Part shown: positions 52,884 through 62,103 of the stretch, piece by piece
How positions within the stretch are numbered: the stretch's first letter is position 1
Layout of the letters: the number at the start of each line of letters is the position of its first letter
Assembly (NCBI RefSeq): GCF_030373245.1
Contig: NZ_JAUCZF010000001.1
Location: forward strand, 806,001-870,000
DNA from: Hydrogenophaga sp.
GTDB taxonomy: Bacteria > Pseudomonadota > Gammaproteobacteria > Burkholderiales > Burkholderiaceae_C
Direction of reading: 5' to 3'
DNA: 64,000 bases
Translations under genes and position numbers: made by a program
The notes under the pieces: model-generated
Told to the model about the DNA's origin: nothing
What the model saw: only the letters and a program-made list of their open reading frames with translations
The model's database searches: none

Positions 52884-53387
52884 ATGAACGCCCCGCTCGA
52901 CCTCGAAGCCCGCGCACACAGCGAACACGCGCAGGAACTGCGGCTGTGGCTGCGCCTGCTGACCTGTTCGCAACTGATCGAGAAACGGGTACGCGCAGGC
53001 CTGCGTGAGCAGTTCGACACCACACTGCCCCGTTTTGACCTCATGGCCCAGCTGGAACGCCACCCCGAAGGGCTGAAGATGAAGGAGTTGTCGCACCGGC
53101 TCATGGTCACCGGCGGCAACGTCACCGGCATCACCGACCAGCTGGTGGCCGAGGGGCTGGTCGAACGGCTGGGTGTGGACGGGGACCGCCGCGCGTTTCG
53201 CGTGCGCCTGACTGGCCGCGGTCACGCTGCGTTCGCCGCCATGGCGACCCAACACGAGCAATGGATCGTCGACGCCTTCGAAGGCCTGGCACCGCGAGAT
53301 CTGGACCAGCTCCACAGGCTGCTGGGCAAGGTCAAGCAGCATCAACTTGATATCAATGCCCGTCTGGACCCCGACCCGATCGAATAA
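52884..53387 (+). CDS. MarR-family transcriptional regulator
   Basis: A 167-residue winged-helix repressor that heads a catabolic cluster. FDTTLPRFDLMAQLERHPEGLKMKELSHRLMVTGGNVTGITDQLVAEGLVERLGVDGDRRAFRVRLTGRGHAAFA covers the DNA-binding domain, in the usual MarR order. N- and C-terminal helices form the dimer interface. By analogy with BadR/CouR/FerR-type regulators it may sense an aryl-CoA ester. The next gene starts 24 bp downstream in the same direction. Confidence 0.92.
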   Translation: MNAPLDLEARAHSEHAQELRLWLRLLTCSQLIEKRVRAGLREQFDTTLPRFDLMAQLERHPEGLKMKELSHRLMVTGGNVTGITDQLVAEGLVERLGVDGDRRAFRVRLTGRGHAAFAAMATQHEQWIVDAFEGLAPRDLDQLHRLLGKVKQHQLDINARLDPDPIE

Positions 53388-53411
53388 GTCGCCCCCAAGG
53401 ACCCGCCGCCC

Positions 53412-54266
53412 ATGAAGCACCCCATCCCCGACCACAACCCGATGCGCAGCCAGTACGGCCCGGTGGCGAATCGCGCCCCGCAGCATTTCGCGCTCAGTGT
53501 GGTCGACGGCGTGGCCACAGTCACGCTCAACCGGCCCGAGCGCAAGAACCCACTCACCTTCGACTCCTACGCCGAGCTGCGCGACTGGTTTGTGTCGTTG
53601 CAGCAAGCCACCGACGTCAAGGCCGTGGTGCTGACGGGCGCGGGCGGCAACTTCTGCTCGGGTGGCGATGTGTTCGAGATCATCGGTCCGCTCACGAAGA
53701 TGTGCATGCCCGAACTGCTGGCTTTCACACGAATGACCGGCGCTCTGGTCAGTGCCATGCGCGCCTGTCCTCAGCCCATCGTCGCGGCCCTCGACGGCGT
53801 GTGCGCCGGTGCCGGCGCCATGATGGCGCTGGCCTCCGATCTGCGGCTGGGCACGCCCGCGGCCACGGTCGCCTTCCTCTTCACCCGCGTCGGTCTGGCC
53901 GGAGCCGACATGGGCGCCTGCGCCCTGCTGCCGCGCATGATCGGCCAGGGCCGCGCCAGTGAACTGCTGTTCACCGGCCGCGCCATGTCCGCCACCGAAG
54001 CACTGGCCTGGGGCTTCTTCAACGCACTGCACGAGAGCGACGCACTGCTGCCTGCAGCACACAAGCTTGCCTCGCAACTCGCGCAAGGCCCTACCTTTGC
54101 CCACGGCATGACCAAGACCATGCTGCACCAGGAATGGGCCATGACACTGGACCAGGCCATCGAAGCCGAAGCCCAGGCACAGGCCATCTGCATGCAGACA
54201 CAAGACTTCCAGCGCGCCTTTGAGGCTTTCGCTGCCAAGCAGCGCCCGCAATTCCAAGGTGATTGA
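53412..54266 (+). CDS. Enoyl-CoA hydratase/isomerase family protein
   Basis: A 284-residue crotonase-fold enzyme. [27 protein letters not shown] and [22 protein letters not shown] form the first oxyanion-hole segment; [69 protein letters not shown] contains the second and the active-site region. A glutamate at the usual hydratase position is not obvious, so hydratase, isomerase or ring-modifying activity cannot be separated. It is second in the cluster with an acyl-CoA dehydrogenase and a 2-aminobenzoate-CoA-type ligase. Confidence 0.9.
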   Translation: MKHPIPDHNPMRSQYGPVANRAPQHFALSVVDGVATVTLNRPERKNPLTFDSYAELRDWFVSLQQATDVKAVVLTGAGGNFCSGGDVFEIIGPLTKMCMPELLAFTRMTGALVSAMRACPQPIVAALDGVCAGAGAMMALASDLRLGTPAATVAFLFTRVGLAGADMGACALLPRMIGQGRASELLFTGRAMSATEALAWGFFNALHESDALLPAAHKLASQLAQGPTFAHGMTKTMLHQEWAMTLDQAIEAEAQAQAICMQTQDFQRAFEAFAAKQRPQFQGD

Positions 54267-54267
54267 G

Positions 54268-55473
54268 GTGGTGGCGTTTGAACAACCCCACCCTCATGGC
54301 GCCTTGCCACCGCTGGCTCACCTGGAGCTGCCGTTTTTCGACGACGAGCACCGCGCGCTGGCCAACCGGCTGGCGCCCTGGGCGGCATCGCAAGAGGTCG
54401 ATGAGTCGGACGACCGCACCGCCTGCCGCGAGTGGGTGCGGCGCCTGGGCGCCGATGGCTGGCTGCGCTACTGCGTCGCCGCCGACCATGGCGGCGCTTT
54501 GCCCACGCTGGACTCGCGCGCGCTGGTCATCCTGCGCGAAACCCTGGCCTACCACTCGCCCCTGGCCGACTTCGCCTTCGCCATGCAAGGCCTGGGCAGC
54601 GGCGCACTGTCGCTGGCCGGAACACCCGAGCAGCAAACGCGCTACCTGCCGGCCGTTGGGCGCGGCGAGAAGATCGCCGCCTTTGCCTTGAGCGAGCCCG
54701 ACGCCGGCTCCGACGTCGCGGCCATGGTCACCCGTGCCACACCGTCGGCCAGCGGCTGGACGCTCAACGGCTGCAAGACCTGGATCAGCAACGGCGGTCT
54801 GGCCGACTTCTACCTCGTCTTCGCCAAGACCGATCCAGACGCCGGTTCGCGCGGCATCAGTGCCTTCGTGGTGGACGCCGACTGCACCGGACTGGACAGC
54901 AGCGAACACCTTCACGTGATGGCGCCGCACCCGCTCGCCACCCTGCGCTTTACCGACTGCGCCGTCACCAGCGATGCGCTCGTCGGACCGCAGCAAGGCG
55001 GCTTCAAGCTCGCCATGAAGACGCTCGACATTTTCCGACCCTCGGTCGCCGCCGCCGCGCTGGGCATGGCGCGCCGCGCCTTCGCCGAAGCCGTGGCGCA
55101 TGCAAAGAGCCGCAAGATGTTCGGCCAGACCCTGGCCGATTTCCAGCTCACCCAGGCGCGTCTGGGCGAAATGGGTGCGCTGATCGACGCCGCCGCGATG
55201 CTCACCTACCGCGCGGCCTGGATGCGCGACCGCAGTGCCACCAGCGGCGCCGGTACAGCTGCCTACACCGCCGCCGCGGCGAGTGCCAAGCTCACCGCCA
55301 CCGAAAACGCACAAAAGGTCATCGACATGGCGTTGCAGCTGTTTGGTGGCCGCGGCGTGCAAGTGGGGCAGGTGATCGAGCACCTGTACCGCGACATCCG
55401 CTCGCTGCGCATTTATGAAGGAGCGAGTGAAGTGCAACTGTTGATCCTGGGCAGACACGCCCTGAAACCCTGA
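54268..55473 (+). CDS. Acyl-CoA dehydrogenase family protein
   Basis: A flavoprotein of 401 residues from the GTG at 54268. [19 protein letters not shown] (FAD/substrate loop), [21 protein letters not shown], and [21 protein letters not shown] with [45 protein letters not shown] make up the family core. The start is uncertain among the GTG codons 54259, 54268 and 54271; AAGG just upstream and the two-base gap after the hydratase stop favour 54268. It probably oxidises a cyclic or aliphatic CoA thioester in the same pathway. Electrons would go to ETF, not encoded here. Confidence 0.88.
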   Translation: MVAFEQPHPHGALPPLAHLELPFFDDEHRALANRLAPWAASQEVDESDDRTACREWVRRLGADGWLRYCVAADHGGALPTLDSRALVILRETLAYHSPLADFAFAMQGLGSGALSLAGTPEQQTRYLPAVGRGEKIAAFALSEPDAGSDVAAMVTRATPSASGWTLNGCKTWISNGGLADFYLVFAKTDPDAGSRGISAFVVDADCTGLDSSEHLHVMAPHPLATLRFTDCAVTSDALVGPQQGGFKLAMKTLDIFRPSVAAAALGMARRAFAEAVAHAKSRKMFGQTLADFQLTQARLGEMGALIDAAAMLTYRAAWMRDRSATSGAGTAAYTAAAASAKLTATENAQKVIDMALQLFGGRGVQVGQVIEHLYRDIRSLRIYEGASEVQLLILGRHALKP

Positions 55474-55491
55474 TCGCCCGTGGAGTCCGCC

Positions 55492-57132
55492 ATGGCCAGC
55501 GCCCAGATCGACCGCTTTGTTCAAGACCGCCTGCCGCCGCCCGATCAGTGGCCGGCGTTCTGCCATGAGCTGCCCGAGCTGCAACTGCCGCCGAAGCTCA
55601 ACCTGGTGCAGACGCTCTTTGAGCGCGCAGCCGCCAACGGACACGCCGAGCGACCGATGCTGCGCAGCGACGTTCGCACGCTGAGCTACACCCAGGCCCA
55701 GATCGAGGTCAACCGCATCGCCAACGTGCTCACCGGCGAGCTGGGCCTGGTGCCGGGCAACCGCGTACTGCTGCGCGGGGGCAATTCCATCGCCATGGCG
55801 CTGGCCTGGCTCGCAGTGGTTCAAAGCGGACTGATCGCGGTGGCCACCATGCCGCTGCTGCGCGCGCGCGAACTCACCACCATCCTCGACAAGGCGCAGC
55901 CCAGCGCCGCCCTGTGCGACGTGCATCTGCAAGATGAGCTGCGCAGCGCATGGTTGTCCGACACGGCCAGAGCCGCCCTTCCCTTTCTGGTCTTCAATAC
56001 GCCCGACGTGTCTCCGGGTTCGCTCGAAGCACTGGCGCAAGCCAAGTCCACCCACGCCTCACCCTGCCCCACCGCCGCCAGCGACATTGCCCTGCTCGCC
56101 TTCACTTCGGGCACCACCGGCAGCCCGAAGGCCGCGGTTCACAGCCATGGCGATGTGCTGGCTGCCTGTGAAACCTGGCCGCGCAATGTGCTGCGCGCCA
56201 CGCCCGACGACATCGTGGTCGGCTCGCCGCCACTGGCCTTCACCTTCGGCCTGGGCGGCCTGCTGATTTTCCCCATGTGGGCTGGTGCATCGGTCTACTT
56301 TCCCAGCATCCCCTACACGCCCGAAGCCATGGTGATGCTGATCGCGCAGGTGGGTGCCACCATCTGCTACACCGCGCCCACCTTCTACCGCCAGATGGCG
56401 CCATTTGCGAAGCGACACGGCGTGGGCCGCCTGCGCATCACCGTGAGCGCGGGCGAAGGCCTGCCCGATGCGACACGCCAGCTGTGGAAGGATGCCAGTG
56501 GCATCGAGATGCTCGACGGCATCGGCGCCACCGAGATGTTCCACATCTTCATTTCAAGCGCGCCCGAAACGGTGCGCCGCGGCGCCATCGGTCAGGTGGT
56601 GCCAGGCTACACCGCGCGCATCGTGGACGACAACGGCCACGAACTGCCCATCGGCGAAGTGGGGCGGCTTGCGGTCAAAGGCCCGACCGGCTGCCGCTAC
56701 CTCGACGACCCGCGCCAGCGCAGCTACGCGCGGGACGGCTGGAATTTTCCTGGCGATGCGTTCCGGCAAGATGCCGATGGCTACTTTTTCTACCACGCCC
56801 GGACCGACGACATGATCATCACGTCGGGCTACAACGTGGCGGGCCCGGAGGTGGAGGCGGCCTTGCTGGCCCACCCGTCGGTGGCCGAATGCGGTGTAGT
56901 CGGCCGACCCGACGACGAGCGCGGCATGGTGATCGTGGCCTACGTCGTGCTCAAGCCGGGTCAGCTGCCCGATGGTGCGCAGACCAAGGCCTTGCAAGAC
57001 CATGTGAAAAACACCCTGGCGCCTTACAAATACCCGCGCGATGTGGTGTTTGTGGACCAGCTCCCGCGCACCGAAACCGGCAAGCTGCAACGTTTCGCCC
57101 TGCGCAAGCTGGCCGCGAGCGCCAGCACCTGA
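55492..57132 (+). CDS. Benzoate/2-aminobenzoate-CoA ligase-like enzyme
   Basis: Adenylate-forming ligase of 546 residues. The P-loop is LLAFTSGTTGSPKAAVHSHGD (about residue 205); FGLGGLLIFPMWAGASVYFP, LDGIGATEMFHIFIS (A5), GWNFPGDAFRQDADGYFFYHARTDDMIITSGYNVAGPEVE (A7-A8) and RTETGKLQRFALRK (A10 lysine) follow. DQWPAFCHELPELQLPPKLNLV at the N-terminus is typical of 2-aminobenzoate-CoA ligases. GGAG lies six bases before the ATG at 55492; an upstream GTG (55480) lacks this. With the neighbouring genes it suggests anthranilate- or aryl-acid-CoA catabolism. Confidence 0.9.
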   Translation: MASAQIDRFVQDRLPPPDQWPAFCHELPELQLPPKLNLVQTLFERAAANGHAERPMLRSDVRTLSYTQAQIEVNRIANVLTGELGLVPGNRVLLRGGNSIAMALAWLAVVQSGLIAVATMPLLRARELTTILDKAQPSAALCDVHLQDELRSAWLSDTARAALPFLVFNTPDVSPGSLEALAQAKSTHASPCPTAASDIALLAFTSGTTGSPKAAVHSHGDVLAACETWPRNVLRATPDDIVVGSPPLAFTFGLGGLLIFPMWAGASVYFPSIPYTPEAMVMLIAQVGATICYTAPTFYRQMAPFAKRHGVGRLRITVSAGEGLPDATRQLWKDASGIEMLDGIGATEMFHIFISSAPETVRRGAIGQVVPGYTARIVDDNGHELPIGEVGRLAVKGPTGCRYLDDPRQRSYARDGWNFPGDAFRQDADGYFFYHARTDDMIITSGYNVAGPEVEAALLAHPSVAECGVVGRPDDERGMVIVAYVVLKPGQLPDGAQTKALQDHVKNTLAPYKYPRDVVFVDQLPRTETGKLQRFALRKLAASAST

Positions 57133-57145
57133 ACAGGAGTCCTTC

Positions 57146-57541
57146 ATGCAACTGCTGCAACCCCCTGGCTGGGCCGCCGCCAAAGGTTATGCCAATGGCG
57201 TGGCTGCGCGCGGCACACTGATTTTTGTGGGGGGCCAGATCGGCTGGAACGCCGCGCAACAATTCGAGAGCGACGATTTCATCGAGCAGACCCGGCAGGC
57301 GCTGGACAACGTGCACGCGGTGCTGGCCTGCGCAGGCGCCGGGCCGCAGCACATGGTGCGCATGACCTGGTACATCGTCGACCGGGTGGAATACAACGCC
57401 CGCCTGCGTGAGTTGGGCGAGGCCTACCGGGCGGTGATGGGCAAGTGCTTTCCCGCCATGACCTGCGTGGAGGTCAGCGCCCTGGTCGAAGCGCGCGCGC
57501 GGGTGGAGATCGAGGTCACGGCCGTTTTGCCCGACGCCTGA
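57146..57541 (+). CDS. RidA-family protein lacking the canonical arginine
   Basis: A 131-residue YjgF/YER057c/UK114 protein that probably forms trimers. LIFVGGQIGWNAAQQFESDDFIEQTRQALDNVHAVLACAGAGPQHMVRMTWYIVDRVEYN is the family core. In RidA the arginine that binds the imine carboxylate lies in VARLPK; the aligned residues here are VSALVE, so that arginine is absent and enamine/imine deaminase activity is doubtful. Related copies occur in 2-aminobenzoyl-CoA catabolic clusters. GGAG precedes the ATG at 57146 by eight bases; it starts 13 bp after the ligase stop and ends the operon at a terminator. Confidence 0.88.
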   Translation: MQLLQPPGWAAAKGYANGVAARGTLIFVGGQIGWNAAQQFESDDFIEQTRQALDNVHAVLACAGAGPQHMVRMTWYIVDRVEYNARLRELGEAYRAVMGKCFPAMTCVEVSALVEARARVEIEVTAVLPDA

Positions 57542-57568
57542 AGGCGCAGCCTCATCGGTGCACACCAG

Positions 57569-57610
57569 AAAAAAACCGCTTCCGGGCCTTGACCCGGAGC
57601 GGTTTTTTTT
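57569..57610. terminator. Bidirectional rho-independent terminator
   Basis: AAAAAAA-CCGCT(T)CCGGG-CCTTGA-CCCGGAGCGG-TTTTTTTT: an A-run, a 10-bp stem with one bulge, a 6-base loop and a T-run. It can stop both the RidA operon (+) and the convergent OmpA-type operon (-). Confidence 0.95.
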
Positions 57611-57661
57611 ACGGACGGATGAACAGGCGCGGCGAGCGCCCTCCACCCAGACCGCCTCGCA

Positions 57662-58729
57662 TCACTTGATGCCCAGCACCTCGATCTGCACCCGACGGTT
57701 GGGTTGCAGACAAATCACCTGCTGGGCTTTGGGTGGCGTGGTGCTGCATTGCACCAGGGGTTCGCGCGACCCACGGCCTTCGGTGGTGGTCTTTGCAGCC
57801 TTGACGCCCAGGCCTTCCAGGTAGGCGCGCACCGTGTTGGCCCGCGTGAGGGACAAAGCATCGTTGTACGCCGTTCTGCCGTAACGGTCGGTGTGACCGA
57901 TGAAGTCGAGGGTCTCGATGCTGCGGTACTTCTTCAGGCTCTCAGCCACTTCGCGCAGTCGCTCCAGGCCACCCGGCAGCAAGTCGTCGCGCCCGGCCTT
58001 ATTGAACTTGAACAGCGCATCGCCGAGCAGCACGATGCTCTCTTTTTGCACAACGACCGGCGCCGGTGCGGGGGCCGGTGCCGGCGCAAGTCCCGCACCT
58101 GGGGCAGCGGCGGGAACGGCACAGCTGGCCGCCTCGTCGGCGGCGCGGCGCACCGCGTCTTCAGCCATGGCCACATGCGGCGTGGCCTGGCGCCAGCCAG
58201 TCTGCTCCTGGGCGTGTCCGGCGCGCACCAGACGAACTTCGGCGCACGCAACGGTGCGTGCGTTGCAGCTCAGCGTGGCAGGGTTGTTCTTGAAGCCAGC
58301 CAGCTTGGCCCAGAGATCGTCGCGCAACTTGACGCTGCCTGCGACCAGCGGCGTGTCCAGCCCGGCCCGCGCGGCCTTGTCGGCCTCCAGCGCCTGGGTG
58401 ATCTTGATCGACTCGGCCAGCGACTCTTCCACATAGCCGGTGCGGTCGTTCTCGTGGTATTGCGTCTTCGCAGTGTCCAGCCAGCACTGTGCCTTGGCCA
58501 GCGAGTAGTTGTTCTGCAACACACCAGCCTCGTTGAGCGCGCGCAGCCGCTGCTGCACCGTCTCCATCGTCTTGCGGTCACCAAGGATGCGCTCGTCGGT
58601 GATGCGCGCGGCCTGAGGCGTCAGACCGGTGGCTTGCGCGGTGGGCGCCGGTGCTGGCTGGCTGAAACCGGCGCAGCCTGTGATCGCCAGAGCAGACAAG
58701 AGAAGGGGAAGGGCGAAGGTCTTGCGCAT
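57662..58729 (-). CDS. OmpA-type lipoprotein
   Basis: A 355-residue envelope protein. The lipoprotein signal MRKTFALPLLLSALAITGCAG puts the lipidated cysteine near residue 19. The middle is an uncharacterised helical region containing several conserved cysteines, then a proline/alanine linker (PGAGLAPAPAPAPAP). The C-terminal OmpA domain follows with ESLKKYRSIETLDFIGHTDRYG and LSLTRANTVRAYLEGLGV, which bind peptidoglycan. I chose the ATG at 58729 for the clean lipoprotein signal; an in-frame ATG at 58807, with AAGGACG upstream and 14 bp from the previous stop, is an alternative. It belongs to the envelope operon with the barrel protein before it. Confidence 0.83.
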   Translation of the reverse strand: MRKTFALPLLLSALAITGCAGFSQPAPAPTAQATGLTPQAARITDERILGDRKTMETVQQRLRALNEAGVLQNNYSLAKAQCWLDTAKTQYHENDRTGYVEESLAESIKITQALEADKAARAGLDTPLVAGSVKLRDDLWAKLAGFKNNPATLSCNARTVACAEVRLVRAGHAQEQTGWRQATPHVAMAEDAVRRAADEAASCAVPAAAPGAGLAPAPAPAPAPVVVQKESIVLLGDALFKFNKAGRDDLLPGGLERLREVAESLKKYRSIETLDFIGHTDRYGRTAYNDALSLTRANTVRAYLEGLGVKAAKTTTEGRGSREPLVQCSTTPPKAQQVICLQPNRRVQIEVLGIK

Positions 58730-58821
58730 AAGAGGGGGCATCGGATCAGGGTGCGGGCGGCTCACAAGGTGCCCTGCAAAGGAGTTGGCAGCGGTGGTGT
58801 CTTTCATGGCCCGTCCTTGCG

Positions 58822-61800
58822 TCAGGGTTGGGTCGCTGATGGCGACAGGGTCTTGTTCACAGCCGCGTCTTTCGCGCGGAAGATGTCTTCGTCGAACTTG
58901 TAGCGCAGGCCCAGCACCCAGCCGCGGTTGGTGTAATCGGTGCCCGAGAGCTCTTTGTCGCTGAAGCCGCGCCAGTTGTAGCCCAGCGTGGCGTAGAGGT
59001 TGTCCATCAGCACGTAGCCCACTTCGATGCCATAGGCATACTGGCGCTCGCTGCCTGCTCCGCTGCCTTGCAGCACATTGAACAGGCCGCCGACCGACCA
59101 GCGGTTGGTGACGTCGTAGGTCAGGCGTGCACCCACCAGGCTGGCGCTGTAGTTGTCGCGGATCGAGCCCAGCAACACCTCGTTGACGCGCTTGTGCGCC
59201 AACCGGCCCGACAGCCACCACGGCCGGCTCGGGTGGTAGTTGCCGCGCAGGCTGAAGATGGTCGCGTCGCGGTCGATGCCATCGGTGCCGCCGATGTACT
59301 CGCTGCGCTGCTCGACCACACCCAGTGCGTCGAAACGGTTGTTGTCGACTGGCCGGTAAGCAAAGCCGACCTGGAAACGGTTCTGGCGCGTGTCGCTGCC
59401 TGTCGCGGTGCGTGGCTTGACGCGATTGAAGTAGTCGCGCGCCAGCAGCGTCCAGTCACGGTCCAGCTTACGCGCCACGCCCACCGTCAGCAGGTGGTTG
59501 GTGTTGTCGGCATCCTGGCGCCACTCGACGCGCCCGGAGGACTTCCAGAGTTCGCTGCCGGTGTACTCCAGGCCAGCGGCCAGCGCGGTGGCGTCGCCAC
59601 TGGTGGCGGTGACCCGCTCGACGTTGGTCACCAGCCTCAGGCCCGGGCTCAGCATCCAGCCGTTGCGCAGGCCGACTGCGGCCTGGATGTCCTTGCCGGA
59701 CTCCGCATCGCGCAGCCGGTACTCGCTGTACAGCGAACCATCCTGCATGTACTGGGTGTCGACCCCGATGGCAAAGGCGCTCGCCGCGTCACCCACACCC
59801 AGACCGTAGGCGCCGCCGAACTCGCGGGAGCGCTCGTAGCGACCATAGAGGCGGGTCTTGTCCGCCACCTGCCAGTCGGCACCGATGCGGTAGAGGTTGG
59901 TGCCGTCGTTGCCCAGTTCGCGCTGCAGTTCACCGCTGAGCGTGAGGCGCTCGGTCATCTTGTAGGCGGCGCGGCCGTAAACCGAGGTGCGGTCCAGGTC
60001 TTCGGGTGCGGTGGGCACGGTCGGGTTGATGGGCGAGCACACCACTGGCAGGCCCGTGGCCGGATCGATGGCCTGGTTACCCACCTGGCTGATGCCAAAA
60101 CCGCTGTTGTAGCCCGAGCTGTTGGTCGTGGTGCCGTTGGAGCACACGCTGCTGGTCAGGCTGGCCAGCGTGGCGGCGTCTTCCTTGACCACACGCACAC
60201 CACCGCCCACCGTCAGTTTTTCGTTGACCTTGTAGTCGACACCCGCCGACAGCGCCTGGGACTCGGTATCCACTGGCGCAGTCACGCGTTCCAGTTTTTC
60301 CTGTGAGCGCAGCACCTCGGCATTGACGCTGAGCGATGGCGTGACCTGATACACACCGGATGCACCGATCTCGGTGCGCCCGCCGGTGATGCCGGCGGCG
60401 CTGTTGTTGAAGTCTTCGCTGGCCCGGGCCGCATAGGCCCGGCCGCGCAGTGTCTCGTCGTTGTGGCGAATCTCCACCCGCACAGCGCTGCCCGAGAGCT
60501 CGCCGCTCTTGCCGTTGAAGCTGTTGCTCGTGTTGCTGTTGAATCCGCTGGCACCGTCGTTGACCAGGCTGCGGGTGCGCGCAATCTCGGCGATCAGCTC
60601 GGTCTGCTCGCTCAGCTTGAGCTGCAGATTCGCACCGATCACGGTGTAGGGGGACTGTGGGTTCTCGTCCTTGGCCGCGGCCACGCCGAGGGTGAGCGTG
60701 TCGGTCAGGGCAAGCTTGAGATCGCCACCGTAGACAAAGAACTTCTCTCCGCCTTGGTCGACCTCGTAGGTCACGCGGATGGTGACCGGATTGAGCTGGT
60801 CATCGAAGCTGGGCACTGGTGCGCGGAACAGAATCTGTCCGCTGAAAGGCTCGAACTCGTAGTCGCTGTTGCGCGCCAGCAGCGTGGATTTCAGAATGGT
60901 CGTGGGCTGGTTGCGGTCGCGCACCAGGATTTCGATTTTTTCTGACCCCGTCACCCCGTTCGGGTTGGACACGGAATACGGACCAGAGACGCCTCGACCC
61001 GGGAACTCGTCGATCACCTGGCGCAGGTTGTCCTGCGCCACGAAGGCGTTGGCGGTGACGCGGCCTTCTTCGTAACGGCCCTTGAGGCCCGCCACCGAGC
61101 GGCTGTACTGGCTCAGGCGACGCGCGCCGTTGTCGTCGATGGTGGTGTAGTCGCCATACAGCAGGAAGCTGCGGTTGCGGTCCACGCGCACATAAAGCTT
61201 CTTGGAGCTCTGCGCATCCACGCCACGCACACTGGAGTCGCCGTAAACCGGGTAGAAGTCTTCCGGATTGATGTCCTGGAACAGCTCACGGTCGGTTTCT
61301 TTGTCCGAGTCGTAGGCCAGCGTCAGGAGGTACTCGCCCTTGATCTTGCCCTTGAGGTAGATGGCTGCGCGAGCACCCAGGCGCGACCTGCCACCGTTGA
61401 ACTCTTTCTCGAAACCCTTGAGCTCGGCGTCAAACGCATCGTCTTCGCGCACAGGCACGATCTTCGTCGGATCAAATTTGTCGGAGCGCAAGCGCCCTTC
61501 GATCAAGCCGACTGCGATCATTTCGCGAAGGTCAGGCACGTAGCGCACCACCACCTGCTCCGCCACGCCCTTGACCGACACCCGCAGAGTGACGGCTTCC
61601 GGCTTGTAGGGCGACAACAGCTTAAACCGCAGCAACCCACCAGAGACCAGCGACTGGGTACCCGGTGCGATGCGGTCGATGTCGGCCCGGTCGGCGCTGG
61701 ATTCGGAGGTGGTCCGGCCCGGCATCATCAGACGTGCGCCGCCGTTGACCTCGACCGTGACGTCAACATCGGCCTGCACCACCTGGCCGTTCTTGTCCTT

Positions 61801-62103
61801 GAGCGTGACCACCACATCCGTCGAGCCCACGCCATCGGCCGGCAGGTTGTCTCCAGCGACCTGCACCGAGATGCGGTCCACCGGTGACTCCAGGCGCTGC
61901 AGGAATGAGGTAAACGGCCGCGGGCCGATGCTGGGCTGGCCCCCCGTGGTGAATGCGCTGCGAGCCTCAGGCACATCGGCACTGGTGGTATCAGCGGCCG
62001 GCTGGGCGAGCACGGCAGTGGCCAGCAGGGCGGCGGCCAGGGCCACGGGCGTCTTGTGATTCACGGCGATCGGTCGCTGGTTCTGTGAAGCGAGGTGTTT
62101 CAT
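58822..62103 (-). CDS. Outer-membrane beta-barrel protein with Ig-like N-terminus
   Basis: A 1093-residue secreted protein. A signal peptide precedes VLAQPAADTTSADVP (cleavage near residue 34). An invasin/Big_1-like region follows at about 80-190 (DRISVQVAGDNLPADGVGSTDVVVTLKDKNGQVVQADVDVTVEVNG). The rest is long alternating-hydrophobicity beta strands rich in aromatic and acidic residues (YPVYGDSSVRG, LYVRVDRNRSFLLYGDYTTIDD), ending in strands GYVLMDNLYATLGYNWRGF and GWVLGLRYKFDEDIF, typical of outer-membrane barrels. The final aromatic-tailed strand is followed by a 15-residue tail. It overlaps the preceding gene by ATGA (62100-62103). A transport or assembly partner for the large repeat protein is inferred. 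Confidence 0.8.
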   Translation of the reverse strand: MKHLASQNQRPIAVNHKTPVALAAALLATAVLAQPAADTTSADVPEARSAFTTGGQPSIGPRPFTSFLQRLESPVDRISVQVAGDNLPADGVGSTDVVVTLKDKNGQVVQADVDVTVEVNGGARLMMPGRTTSESSADRADIDRIAPGTQSLVSGGLLRFKLLSPYKPEAVTLRVSVKGVAEQVVVRYVPDLREMIAVGLIEGRLRSDKFDPTKIVPVREDDAFDAELKGFEKEFNGGRSRLGARAAIYLKGKIKGEYLLTLAYDSDKETDRELFQDINPEDFYPVYGDSSVRGVDAQSSKKLYVRVDRNRSFLLYGDYTTIDDNGARRLSQYSRSVAGLKGRYEEGRVTANAFVAQDNLRQVIDEFPGRGVSGPYSVSNPNGVTGSEKIEILVRDRNQPTTILKSTLLARNSDYEFEPFSGQILFRAPVPSFDDQLNPVTIRVTYEVDQGGEKFFVYGGDLKLALTDTLTLGVAAAKDENPQSPYTVIGANLQLKLSEQTELIAEIARTRSLVNDGASGFNSNTSNSFNGKSGELSGSAVRVEIRHNDETLRGRAYAARASEDFNNSAAGITGGRTEIGASGVYQVTPSLSVNAEVLRSQEKLERVTAPVDTESQALSAGVDYKVNEKLTVGGGVRVVKEDAATLASLTSSVCSNGTTTNSSGYNSGFGISQVGNQAIDPATGLPVVCSPINPTVPTAPEDLDRTSVYGRAAYKMTERLTLSGELQRELGNDGTNLYRIGADWQVADKTRLYGRYERSREFGGAYGLGVGDAASAFAIGVDTQYMQDGSLYSEYRLRDAESGKDIQAAVGLRNGWMLSPGLRLVTNVERVTATSGDATALAAGLEYTGSELWKSSGRVEWRQDADNTNHLLTVGVARKLDRDWTLLARDYFNRVKPRTATGSDTRQNRFQVGFAYRPVDNNRFDALGVVEQRSEYIGGTDGIDRDATIFSLRGNYHPSRPWWLSGRLAHKRVNEVLLGSIRDNYSASLVGARLTYDVTNRWSVGGLFNVLQGSGAGSERQYAYGIEVGYVLMDNLYATLGYNWRGFSDKELSGTDYTNRGWVLGLRYKFDEDIFRAKDAAVNKTLSPSATQP

